Below, in pieces: positions 55,748 to 64,000 of a stretch of 64,000 nucleotides of DNA. A program made the position numbers and the translations under genes. Source of the stretch: JACVRW01 sp963835705 (lineage in GTDB: Bacteria; Actinomycetota; Thermoleophilia; Solirubrobacterales; Thermoleophilaceae); NCBI GenBank assembly GCA_963835705.1, contig CAWIGR010000022.1, positions 230,150 through 294,149 of the forward strand. Reading direction: 5' to 3'. How positions within the stretch are numbered: the first letter of the stretch is position 1; every line of letters begins with the position of its first letter. The notes beneath the pieces are model-generated. The model saw only the letters and a list, made by a program, of their open reading frames with translations. It was not told where the DNA came from and did not search any database.

Positions 55748-57756
55748 CTACCCCAGCAGCGCCAGCAGCCCGTCCTCGTCGAGCACCTCGGTGCCGAGCT
55801 CCTGCGCCTTCGTCAGCTTCGTGCCCGGGTCCGCTCCCGCCACGAGGTAGTCGGTCTTCTTCGACACCGAGCCCGTCACCTTGCCGCCGGCCGCCTCGAT
55901 CCGCGGCCGTCGCCTCGGGCCTCGTCAGGTTCGGCATCGTGCCGGTGAGCACCACGGTCTTGCCCACCAGCGGCCCCTCCGCGGGCGGCGCCGGGCCCTC
56001 CTCCTCCATCTGGAGGCCGTGGCCGCGCAGGCGCTCGACCAGCTCGCGGGTGCGCTCCTCGGCCAGGGTCTCGTGCACGGTCTTGGCCATGATCGGCCCC
56101 ATCCCCTCCACCGCGGTCAGCTCCTCCTCCGAGGCGGCGAGCAGCGCGTCCATCGAGCGCAGTCGGCGGGCCAGGTTGCGCGCGTTCACGAACCCGATGC
56201 CGGGGATGCCGAGCGCGTACAGCACCAGGTGGAAGGGCTGCTTCTTCGAGTCCTCGATCGCCTCGACCAGCTTCCCGGCCGAGACCTCCCCGAAGCCGTC
56301 CAGCTCGGTGAGCCGCTCGACGGTCAGGCTCGTAGATGTCGGCCATGTTCTCGATCAGGCCGATGTCGAGGAAGCGGCGCGCGTTCTCCTCGCCGAGGCC
56401 CTCGATGTCCATCGCGCCCACGAAGTGCTTGACCGCCTGGAAGACCTGGCCCGGGCAGCCCGTGCGATTCGGGCAGATCGTCCAGACGCCGTCCTCGGGC
56501 TTGACCGTGGGCGTGTCGCAGGCGGGGCAGCGCTCGGGCGGCGAAGGCGGATCGCTGCGGTCTTTGCGCTTCTGCGCCTTGGCGGTCGGCGACACCACCT
56601 GCGGGATCACGTCGCCGGCCCGCATCACGATCACCTCGTCGCCGTCGCGCACGTCCTTGCGGCGCAGGTCCTCCTCGTTGTGGAGCGTGGCGAGCTTGAC
56701 CGTGACGCCCGACACCTGAACGGGCTCGAGCTGGGCGAACGGCACCATGTGGCCGGTGCGTCCCACGTTCCACGCGACCCCGCGAAGGACCGTGGTGGCC
56801 GTGGTGGGGGCGAACTTCCAGGCGATCGCGCCGCGCGGCTCGCGCCCGACCACGCCCAGCTGGCGCTGGAGGTCGAGGTCGTCCACCTTCACCACCACGC
56901 CGTCGATCTCGAAGTCGAGCCGGTCGCGCCGCTCCTCCCAGGCGCGGCAGGCGGCCACCACCTCGTCGACGGTGTCGTGGACCCCGACGTCGCGGCTGAC
57001 CTTGAAGCCGTGCGACCGCAGCCACTCGAGCGACTCCGAATGCCGGTCGAAGGACAGCCCCTCGAGCGCCCCGACGCTGTAGCACCAGATCGAGAGCGGC
57101 CGCGACGCTGTGAGCTGGGGGTCGAGCTGGCGGATCGAGCCCGCGGCGGTGTTGCGCGGGTTCGCGTACGTCGGCTCCCCGGCGGCCGCACGCTCCTCGT
57201 TGAGCTTCGCGAACGCGGCCAGCGGCATGTAGACCTCGCCGCGCACCTCGAGCAGCGGCGGCGCGTCCTCGATTCGCAGCGGGATCGCGCCGATCGTGCG
57301 CAGGTTCGTCGTCACGTCCTCGCCGATCTCGCCGTTGCCGCGCGTCGCGCCGCGCACCAGCACGCCGTCCTCGTAGACGAGTGAGATGGCGAGGCCGTCG
57401 ATCTTCGGCTCGGTCACGAAGCGGACGTCGCCCATCTCCACGCCCTGGCGGGCGAGATAGCGCTCGGAGCGGAGCACCCAGGCCGCCAGCTCCTCCTCGT
57501 TGCGCGCGTTCGCGAGGGAGAGCATCGGCTGCAGGTGCCGCACCTGCTCGAACTTGTCGAGCGGCTCGGCGCCCACGCGCTGGGTCGGCGAGTCCGGCGT
57601 GCGGAGCTCGGGGTGCTCGGCCTCGAGATCGCGCAGCTCGTTCAGCAGCGCGTCGTAGTCCGCGTCCGAGACCTCGGGGTCGTCGAGGACGTAGTAGCGG
57701 TGGTTGTGGTACTCGAGCTGCTTCCGCAGCTCCTCCGCCCGCTCGGTGGCGCTCAT
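55748..57756 (-). CDS. ligA: NAD-dependent DNA ligase, with two single-base insertions
   Basis: About 668 residues after correcting two frameshifts. Adenylation Lys is in the EPKIDGLAISLVYEDG motif, RGNGEIGEDVT follows, the zinc finger has CPACDTPT and NRTGCPGQ, then a HhH region (GIPGIGFVNARNLARRL) and a BRCT end (VGKTVVLTGTMPNLTR). The frame breaks near 56,334 (GAGCCTG where GAGCTG is expected) and near 55,903 (GCGGATC for GCGATC). The gene is essential in bacteria, so these are most likely sequence errors. ATGA overlap with surE. Confidence 0.9.
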
Positions 57757-58572
57757 ACCTCGCGAGCGGCCGGCCGCAGCAGAGCGTCGAGGTCGAAGCT
57801 CCCGAGCTGCTCGATGCCGGCCTGGTCGGTGAGGTCGAAGTGCAGGGGAGTGACGGCGATGCAGCGATTGGAGATGGCGGCGAAGTCGGTGCCCTCCTCG
57901 TCGTGGTAGCTGGGCGAGTCGCCGTAGATGCGGTACCGGCGCCGCCCGTCCTCCTCGTCGGTGAGCTCCATGCGGTCGTGATAGATCCGCTTGCCGAGCC
58001 GGCAGGCGCGCACGCCGCGGATCTCGCCGGCCGGGGCGTTCACGTTCAGCAGGGTCCCCTCCGGGATCGGCACGTCCGCCATCTCCTCGACGAGCCGGGC
58101 CACGAACGCGGCCACTTGCTCGAAGCCCTCCCGGCTCCAAGAGGTGCCGGCGCGAAAGTCCATCTCCCCATGGTCGGCCTGCTGCGAGACGGCGATCGCC
58201 GGCAACCCCAGCATGATCCCCTCGAAGGCCGCAGCCACCGTCCCCGAGTAGGTGATGTCGTCGCCGAGGTTGGCGCCGTGGTTGATCCCCGACACGATCA
58301 GCTCGGGCTCCAGCTCGATCAGGCCGAGCGCGGCGAAGCGCACGCAGTCGACCGGCGTGCCGCTGGTGGCGAAGCCGCGTCGTGCCGTCGCCGAACTCCA
58401 CCTCCTCGACCTCGAGCGGCTCGCGGAAGGTGATGCTGCGGGCCGTGGCCGACCTGTTCGAGTCGGGCGCGATCACCGCCAGCTCGACGCCGGGGATCTC
58501 CAGCAGCGCCCGGCGCAACACGTTCAGGCCGGTGGCCGTGATGCCGTCGTCGTTGGTCAGCAGAACCTTCAC
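57753..58572 (-). CDS. surE: 5'/3'-nucleotidase SurE, with one single-base insertion
   Basis: About 272 residues after correction. The metal-binding start MKVLLTNDDGITATGLNVLR has the D-D pair. VIAPDSNRSATARSITFREP, SGTPVDCVRFAAL, VSGINHGANLGDDITYSGTV and MLGLPAIAVSQQ are conserved. Near 58,378 the frame changes (ACGACGCGGC for ACGACGGGC), splitting the first 64 residues from the rest. It dephosphorylates nucleoside monophosphates and helps in starvation survival. It precedes ligA with a 4-nt overlap. Confidence 0.9.
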
Positions 58573-58585
58573 ATCGCGAGGGTAC

Positions 58586-59293
58586 TCAGTAGCGAACCGA
58601 CTCCAGGTAAAGGCCCTGGGGCGGCGCGGTCGCCCCGGCCTCGCTGCGCGGCCGTCCCTCCAGGAGTCGGCGAAACCGGTCCGGGCTGACGCCGTCGAGC
58701 ATCGTCCCCACGAGCACGCGCACCATGTTTCGCATGAACGTGTCGGCCTCGATCACGAACGCCAGCACGTGCTCGCTCTCCTCGACCCACTCGGCGAGCA
58801 TCACGTCGCGCTCGAAGCGGACGTGGTCGCTGTCGCTCGGCGTGAAGGCGGTGAAGTCGTGCCGGCCGGGCAGGGCGGCGGCGCACGCGTCGAGCGCGGC
58901 GCGGTCGACTCGGCGCGGCCACCACAGCGCCCGGTCGCGCTCGAACGGGCTTGGCGCCGGCCGCGTCAGCACCCGGTAGCGGTAGGTGCGGCTCCTCGCG
59001 TGGCGGCGGGCGTCGAACCCCTCGGCGGCGGGCTCGCTCGCCAGCACGCTCACGTCCCGGGGCAGGACGCCGTTCAGCGAGCGGGCCGGGGCCGGATCGC
59101 CCGCATGGCTCGCGACCTGGCCGCGCGCGTGCACGCCGCGGTCCGTCCGCCCGGCCACGGTCAGGGCGACCTCGCGCCGCAGCACGGTCCGGAGCGCCTC
59201 CTCGAGCACGCCCTGAACGGTCCGGAGGCCGGGCTGGTGCGCCCACCCCGCGAACTCCGAGCCGTCGTACTCGAGCAGCAGGCGCGCGGCCAG
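58586..59293 (-). CDS. truA: tRNA pseudouridine synthase A, start codon apparently CTG
   Basis: 235 residues. The catalytic Asp is in VAGRTDRGVHARGQVA, with LNGVLPRDVSVL, YRYRVLTRP and NMVRVLVGTMLDG. The protein must begin around ARLLLEYDGSEFAGW; the frame contains no ATG, GTG or TTG before that, and the nearest candidate is CTG at 59291-59293. A GTG at 59209 would cut off the first 28 residues and the conserved YDGSEFAGW. So either a CTG start or a base error. It modifies U38-U40 in tRNAs. It starts 4 nt from the stop of the methyltransferase. Confidence 0.88.
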   Translation of the reverse strand: MAARLLLEYDGSEFAGWAHQPGLRTVQGVLEEALRTVLRREVALTVAGRTDRGVHARGQVASHAGDPAPARSLNGVLPRDVSVLASEPAAEGFDARRHARSRTYRYRVLTRPAPSPFERDRALWWPRRVDRAALDACAAALPGRHDFTAFTPSDSDHVRFERDVMLAEWVEESEHVLAFVIEADTFMRNMVRVLVGTMLDGVSPDRFRRLLEGRPRSEAGATAPPQGLYLESVRY

Positions 59294-59297
59294 GGCG

Positions 59298-60100
59298 CTA
59301 CCCGCGCCTGCGCGCCACGATCACCGCGTACTCGGCCTCCAGCCGGAGCGAGCCGTCGCCGGACACGTTGTTGCGCTCGATCATCTCGCGCATCAGCGCG
59401 CTCAGCTCCTCGAACCGCTCCGGCGGGAGCCACTTCCGCGCCGCGGCCATCGTCGGCGCCGCGGCGCTGAACTCCTCGATGAACGCCTGCGGCGACTCGG
59501 CTTGCCAGACCATCTGGCGGCGCTCGTACTCGACCCGCGCGGCGAGCGGCTCGAGGCGCTCGCGCGCCGTGGCCTCGTCTCCCCAGCGCTCGGAGGGCGG
59601 CTGGTCCGGATCGAGCGGCGCGAAGCGGCGGCCGATGCCGAACATCTCGGCCATCACGCCGTCCGGCGTCCAGGCGGTGAGCCCCACCGCGCCGCCCGGG
59701 CGCACGACCCGGAACAGCTCCCGCGCCACGACCTCGGGCCGCGGCGCGATGAAGGCCCCGAACGCCGACCCCACGCAGTCGAAGCGCGCGTCCTCGAACG
59801 GGAGCGCCTCAGCGTCCGCCTCCACCCACTCGACGTCGTAGCCCTCCTCGCCGGAGCGGGCGCGGCCGCGCTCGACCATCCCCGGGGAGATGTCGGACGC
59901 CACCACGCTCGCGCCTTCCGCGCGCAGGCGAGCGCGAAGTTGCCGTCGCCGGCGCCTACGTCGAGCACCTCCTGGCCCGCCGAGACGGCGCAGGCGTCCG
60001 CAAGGGCCGTGGCGGCAGGGGCGAGTTGGCGCGAAAGCACCGAGTAGTCGCCCTCGGCCCAGACCAGCTTCTGCCTCTCCTTGATGGCCTCCACGTCCAC
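59298..60100 (-). CDS. SAM-dependent methyltransferase (UbiE/MenG-like) with one frameshift
   Basis: About 267 residues from GTG. The SAM site is VLDVGAGDGNFALA (about residue 45) and VASDISPGMVERGRARSGEE, with EALPFEDARFDCVGSAFGAF and LFRVVRPGGAVGLTAW. The two halves are in different frames; the break near 59,935 fits one missing base. The opening VDVEAIKERQKLVWAEGDYS is typical of actinobacterial class I methyltransferases of unknown substrate. The start is close to the divergent Rrf2 gene (30 nt). Confidence 0.82.
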
Positions 60101-60130
60101 GGGCCGCAGTATCCAGCACAATGCAGCGGA

Positions 60131-60587
60131 GTGAAGGTCACGGCGAAGGCGGACTACGCGGTGCGGGCCGTGCTCGAGCTTGCCACGGTCGACGACGGCC
60201 TGGTCAAGGGCGAGCGGATCGCGCGCGCCCAGGGCATCCCGCTGAAGTTCCTCGAGAACATCCTCATCGACCTGCGCCACGCGGGCATCGTGCACGCCCA
60301 GCGCGGGGCGGAGGGCGGCTACCGGCTCGCCCGCTCCGTCCGACGACGTGACGCTCGGCGAGGTGATCCGCGCGGTCGAGGGCCCGCTCGCCAGCGTGCG
60401 CGGCGAGCCGCCCGAGTCGGTCAGCTACGACGGTGCCGCCGAGCATCTCCAGACGGTCTGGATCGCCGTGCGCGCCAGCCTGCGGAGCGTGCTGGACGAC
60501 CTCACGCTGGCCGACGTGGCGGCCGGGCGGCTGCCGGAGCGCGTGCGCCGGCTCACCGAGGCGCCGGACGCCTGGTCTAGACGCTGA
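60131..60587 (+). CDS. Rrf2 family transcriptional regulator, one frameshift
   Basis: About 151 residues after correction. The winged helix starts MKVTAKADYAVRAVLELATV and continues GIPLKFLENILIDLRHAGIV and RGAEGGYRLAR. Near 60,337 one extra base (in GCTCCGTCC) shifts the frame, after which TLGEVIRAVEGPLASVRG and DDLTLADVAAG complete the family. No Cys is visible in the corrected text, so no Fe-S cluster is expected. CymR-type members control sulfur assimilation, and this gene ends 10 nt inside the convergent sulfate transporter operon. That makes cys regulation a reasonable guess. Confidence 0.8.
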
Positions 60588-61529
60588 CGGGTTCGACCTC
60601 CGGCCGCAGCCAGACGATCTGGCCCTCGGCCAGCTCGAGCTCCTCGGCGCGGGCGCGGGTGGTCTGGACCCAGGTCGAGTCGCCCTCGCCGAGCGAGAGC
60701 TCGACCCTCACCTCGAAGCCGAGGTGGACGATGCGGTCGATCTGTGCCTCCGCCGTGCCCTCGCCGGCTCCGCGAGGATCTCCACGTCGTGGGGGCGGAT
60801 CCACTGCCCCGACAGCTCGCTGACCGGGCCGATGAAGCGCATGACGAACTCGTTCGCGGGCTTCTCGTAGAGGTCGCGCGGCGAGCCGATCTGCTCGATG
60901 TCGCCGTGGTTCAGCACCACGATCTGCTCGGCCACCTCCATCGCCTCCTCCTGGTCGTGGGTGACGAACACGGTCGTCACGTGGACCTCGTCGTGGAGGC
61001 GGCGCAGCCAGGCGCGGAGCTCCTTGCGCACGGTCGCGTCGAGCGCGCCGAACGGCTCGTCGAGCAGCAGCACGCGCGGCTGCACGGCGAGCGCGCGGGC
61101 CAGCGCCATGCGCTGGCGCTGCCCGCCGGAGAGTTGCGAGGGGTAGCGGTGGGCGAACCCGTCGAGGTGCACGAGCTTCAGCAGCTCGCCCACGCGGTCC
61201 TCGATCTCCTCCTTGGGCCGCTTGCGGATCGTCAGCCCGAAGGCCACGTTCTTCGCGACCGTCATGTGCTTGAAGGCCGCGTAGTGCTGGAACACGAAGC
61301 CGACGTTGCGCCGCTGCGGCGGCTTGGCCGTCGCGTCCTCACCGCCGATCAGGACCCTGCCCACGTCGGGCTGCTCGAGCCCCGCGATCACCCGCAGCAA
61401 GGTGGACTTCCCGCCGCCGCTCGGGCCGAGCAGGGCGGTGAGCGAGCCGTCGCGCACGCTCAGCGACACGTCGTTCAGCGCGGTGAAGTCCCCGAACCGC
61501 TTGGAGACGGACTCGACGACGATGCTCAT
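60577..61529 (-). CDS. cysA: sulfate/thiosulfate ABC transporter ATP-binding protein, one frameshift
   Basis: About 317 residues after correction. Walker A is GPSGGGKST (35-43), the signature is LSGGQRQRMALARAL, Walker B is VLLLDEPFGALD and the switch His is in FVTHDQEEA. The C-terminal RPHDVEILAEPA is followed after a one-base deletion near 60,770 by AEAQIDRIVHLGFEVRVELS and the end of the regulatory domain. It powers CysTW import of sulfate. The start overlaps the cysW stop (ATGA). Confidence 0.9.
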
Positions 61530-62326
61530 CCCTGAGCCTCCTTCGGCTTGATCACGTTCATTGCGAGCAGCGTTACCAGGGCCAGCAGCGCGAGGACGAC
61601 GGACGCGGCATAGGCGCCGGTCTCGTCGAAGCGCTGGAAGCGGTTCTCGACGAACAGCGGGCAGGTCTGCGTCTGGCCGGAGATCTTGCCGGACACGATG
61701 CTCACCGCACCGAACTCGCCCAGGGCACGCGCGGTGGTGAGCACGATGCCGTAGGCGATCGCCCCAGCGGATCGCGGGCAGCGTGACGCGGAAGAAGGTC
61801 TGGAAGCCAGCCGGCGCCCAGCGTCGCGGCGGCCTGCTCCTGCTCCGTGCCGATCTCGCGCAGCACCGGCATCACCTCGCGCACCACGAACGGCAGCGAG
61901 ACGAACATGGTGGCGAGGATCATGCCGGGGGTGGAGAAGATGATCTGGATGCCCTGCTCGGCGAACCACTCGCCGACCCAGCCGTCGCGCCGTCCGTAGA
62001 CGAGCAGCAGCGCCAGGCCGACCACGACCGGAGAGACCGCGAACGGCAGGTCCACCATCGCGTTCAGCAACGCGCGTCCGCGGAAGCGCTGGCGCACGAT
62101 CGCGAGCGCGCAGAGGATCGCCGAAGACGGTGTTGAGCGGCACCGCCACCGCGACCATCACGAAGGTCAGGTAGAAGGCATGCTGGGCCTCCGGGGTGGT
62201 CACCGCCTCCCACGCGGCGGCGACGCCGTCCTGGAACGCGTTGATGAAGACGAGCGCGACCGGGATCCCCAGCAGGAGCGCCAGGTAGCCCAGCGCGAGG
62301 AAGCGGAGGACGTACTTACTCCTCAT
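61526..62326 (-). CDS. cysW: sulfate ABC transporter permease CysW, three single-base insertions
   Basis: About 265 residues once three frame changes are repaired: near 62,119 and 61,765 (GGCGATC for GGCATC each time) and near 61,806 (an extra C in TGGCTTCC). The frames give ALGYLALLLGIPVALVFINA, MVDLPFAVSPVVVGLALLLV, FSTPGMILATMFVSLPFVVR, the EAA-like segment ATLGAG plus FFRVTLPAIRWG, and RALGEFGAVSIVSGKISG. A membrane channel half with CysT. Overlaps cysT by 11 nt. Confidence 0.85.
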   Translation of the reverse strand: MRSKYVLRFLALGYLALLLGIPVALVFINAFQDGVAAAWEAVTTPEAQHAFYLTFVMVAVAVPLNTVFGDPLRARDRAPALPRTRVAERDGGPAVRGLSGRGRPGAAARLRTARRLGRRVVRRAGHPDHLLHPRHDPRHHVRLAAVRGARGDAGAARDRHGAGAGRRDAGRRLASRPSSASRCPRSAGAIAYGIVLTTARALGEFGAVSIVSGKISGQTQTCPLFVENRFQRFDETGAYAASVVLALLALVTLLAMNVIKPKEAQG

Positions 62327-63084
62327 GCCGGAGCGCCCGCTTCGACAGCCAGCCGAAGAACAGCAGCACGACGAGCGCCACCACCAGCAGGACCACGGAC
62401 ACCGCCGCGGCGGCCGTGGTGTTGTCGCTCTCGACCTGCGAGAAGATGAAGACGGAGGCCGCCTGCGTCTCGAACGGGATCATGCCCGTGATGAGCACGA
62501 GCGAGCCGAACTCGCCGACGGCCCGCGCGAAGGCGAGGCCCGCGCCGGCGATGATCGCGGGGAACAGGTTGGGGAGCACGATGCGGCGGAACACGGTCGC
62601 CCTGCTCGCGCCCAGCGACTCCGCCGCCTGCTCCATCTCGCGGTCCAGCTCGAGCAGCACCGGCTGCACGGCGCGCACCACGAACGGCAGCGTCACGAAC
62701 AGCAGCGCCAGCACGATCGACACCTGGGTGAAGGCCAGGTTCACGCCGATCGGGCTGTCGGGACCGTAGAAGGCGAGCAGCGTGAGGCTGGCCACGATCG
62801 TGGGGAGCGCGAAGGGCAGGTCGATCAGCGAGTTGACGATGCCCTTGCCGGGGAACTCGTCGCGCACGAGCACCCAGGCGATCAGCGTGCCGGCTGACCA
62901 CGTTGATCACCACCACGATCACCGACGCGATCAGCGTGATGCGCAGCGACGCCACCGCCTGCGGGCTGGTGACCGCGTTCCAGAACGAGTCGAGCCCGCT
63001 GTCGAACGACCGGACCACGACGGCGGCCAGCGGGATCAGCGCGACGATGCTGAGGTACGACATGGCGATGCCGCGCCCGAGCAC
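62316..63084 (-). CDS. cysT: sulfate ABC transporter permease CysT, one frameshift
   Basis: About 255 residues from the GTG at 63084 (VLGRGIAMSYLSIVALIPLA); ATG at 63063 is the other option. The frame breaks near 62,895, where AGCCGGC stands for AGCGGC. After it DLPFALPTIVASLTLLAFYG, FVVRAVQPVLLELDREMEQA, AESLGASRATVFRRIVLPNL and ARAVGEFGSLVLITG follow. The last includes the EAA loop that contacts CysA. It is downstream of the binding protein gene by 76 nt. Confidence 0.87.
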
Positions 63085-63160
63085 GCTCCCGGATATCGGG
63101 AACGCCCTCGCGACGCGGCTCGCCGGTGCCGCCGGAGGCGGCGGCGCGGCTGTGGCTTCG

Positions 63161-64000
63161 CTAGTCGGAGGCAGTGCTCTTTCCCTGTGACTCGAAGATC
63201 TCCGCCACGACGCCGGCCTCCGGGTCGAAGAACTCGTCGTTCACCTTGTCCCAGCCGCCGAACTTGGTGATCTCGAAGAGCTTCGGCGGGGTCGGGAAGT
63301 CGTGCGGCGAGCTCGACCCCGTCGACCACCGGCCGGTAGCCCTTGTCCGCGAAGATCTGCTGCGCCTCCTCCGTGAAGAGGAAGTCCACGAACGCCGCCG
63401 CGGTCTCGAGGTTCTGCGACTCGTTCACGACGGCGAGCGGGTTCTCGATCAGGAGGGTCTCGTCGGGCACGATGTAGTCGATCTCCTCGCCGCTCTGCTG
63501 GGCGAGGATCGCCTCGTTCTCGTAGCCGAGCAGCACGTCACCCTTGCCGCTCGAGAACGTCTGGAGGGACTCGCGCGCGCTCTTGTCCAGCACCGGCACG
63601 TGCTCGAACAGCTCCTCCAGGTACGCCCGGGCCTGCTCCGGTGACTTGCCGTTCTCGAGCTGGGCGCCGTACGCGGCCATGATGTTCCACTTCGCGCCGC
63701 CGGAGGTGAACGGGTTCGGCTCGATCACCTCGATGTCGCCCTTGATCAGGTCGTCCCAGGTCTGGATGTTCTCGGGGTTGCCCTTGCGGACCATGAACAC
63801 CACGACCGATTCGGTGACCATCCCGTTGTGCTCATTCTGGTTCCAGTCCTCGTCGACCAGGCCCGCGTCCACCAGCCGCGTCATGTCGGGCTCGAGGGAG
63901 AAGTCCACGACGTCGGCCGGAAGGCCGCCTTCGACCGCGCGCGACTGCTCGCCGGAGGAGGCGTAGGACTGATCGAAGCCGACGCCCTCACCCTCCGGCG
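63161..64000 (-). CDS. sulfate-binding periplasmic/lipoprotein, partial at the window edge, one frameshift
   Basis: At least 279 residues are visible; the 5' end and signal peptide lie beyond 64000. EGVGFDQSYASSGEQSRAVE contains the sulfate-binding Ser region, and LPADVVDFSLEPDM, VFMVRKGNPENIQTWDDLIK, NPFTSGGAKWNIMAAYGA, GDVLLGYENEAILA and LFTEEAQQIFADKGYRPV are standard. Near 63,305 an extra base shifts the frame before HDFPTPPKLFEITKFGGWDK. It captures sulfate outside the membrane for CysTWA and is the first visible gene of the operon. Confidence 0.88.

Noticed and set aside
1..64000. CRISPR array, IS element, prophage or integron
   Set aside because: No spaced identical repeats, transposase, integrase or phage structural genes were seen on either strand.

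Overview
The window is about 70% GC by eye, densely packed on both strands, and rich in GTG starts, 4-nt ATGA/GTGA overlaps and leaderless-looking promoters. It carries F420/LLM, BTAD-cyclase, DUF1707, DUF4242 and PGPGW families, and its protein style resembles Thermoleophilia/Solirubrobacterales, so I infer a high-GC actinobacterium, probably chromosomal. There is one tRNA (Pro-CGG), no rRNA, no CRISPR array, and no transposase or phage gene that I could recognise.

Layout. 0-4.6 kb: a cut-off sigma-factor end, an SDR, a small charged protein, and the tyrosine-degradation pair hppD-hmgA read away from an Lrp-type regulator. 4.6-9.6 kb: a GNAT remnant next to a GC-rich hairpin element, an enoyl-CoA-reductase-like SDR, a Cys-rich microprotein, ferritin, a DUF1707 membrane protein, a carotenoid cleavage oxygenase with a divergent PadR regulator, and an MBL-fold hydrolase. 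9.7-13.1 kb: a secreted coiled-coil protein, a lytic transglycosylase/LAS-peptidase fusion and a PlsC acyltransferase. 13.2-16.3 kb: a biotin carrier protein coupled to a methylmalonyl-CoA-decarboxylase-like crotonase, then a damaged biotin cluster in which bioF is whole but bioB and bioD have lost their middles. 16.3-28.8 kb: mixed metabolism (acyl-CoA synthetase, FAD oxidoreductase, membrane spermidine-synthase-like protein, MFS, rubredoxin, NUDIX, RTX-repeat protein, epimerase, truncated Fe-alcohol dehydrogenase, SCP2, SDR, thioesterase, RAM domain). 28.9-35.2 kb: an ADH-hydratase-aldehyde dehydrogenase run facing a hydroxyproline-type set (DapA-like lyase, 4-hydroxyproline epimerase, FAD oxidase). 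35.3-38.7 kb: a GSDH lipoprotein, tRNA-Pro and a broken M28 peptidase. 38.8-44.4 kb: a coupled operon of a 1290-residue BTAD/cyclase/ATPase regulator, a 102-residue unknown and an animal-type haem peroxidase. 44.6-55.7 kb: a repeat-bearing membrane protein, a kinase-LLM fusion, a sigma/zinc-finger/membrane fusion, Nif3, a long-chain acyl-CoA synthetase, a HisC-like aminotransferase, patatin and PBP4. 55.7-64 kb: ligA, surE, truA, a methyltransferase, an Rrf2 regulator and a sulfate ABC transporter cut off by the window end.

Two features limit trust in the sequence. First, in 55.7-63.4 kb nearly every gene carries one or more apparent single-base indels, mostly insertions, including essential ligA; these are most easily read as sequence errors. 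Second, between 4.6 and 26.5 kb several genes have lost large blocks (GNAT, bioB, bioD, Fe-ADH), which is either real decay or assembly collapse. The most interesting biology is the peroxidase operon, the sigma/anti-sigma-like fusion, the palindromic in-frame insert in the FAD oxidase, and the biotin-carrier/decarboxylase pair beside the broken biotin genes. Family assignments rest on motif recognition by eye; no database search was run.
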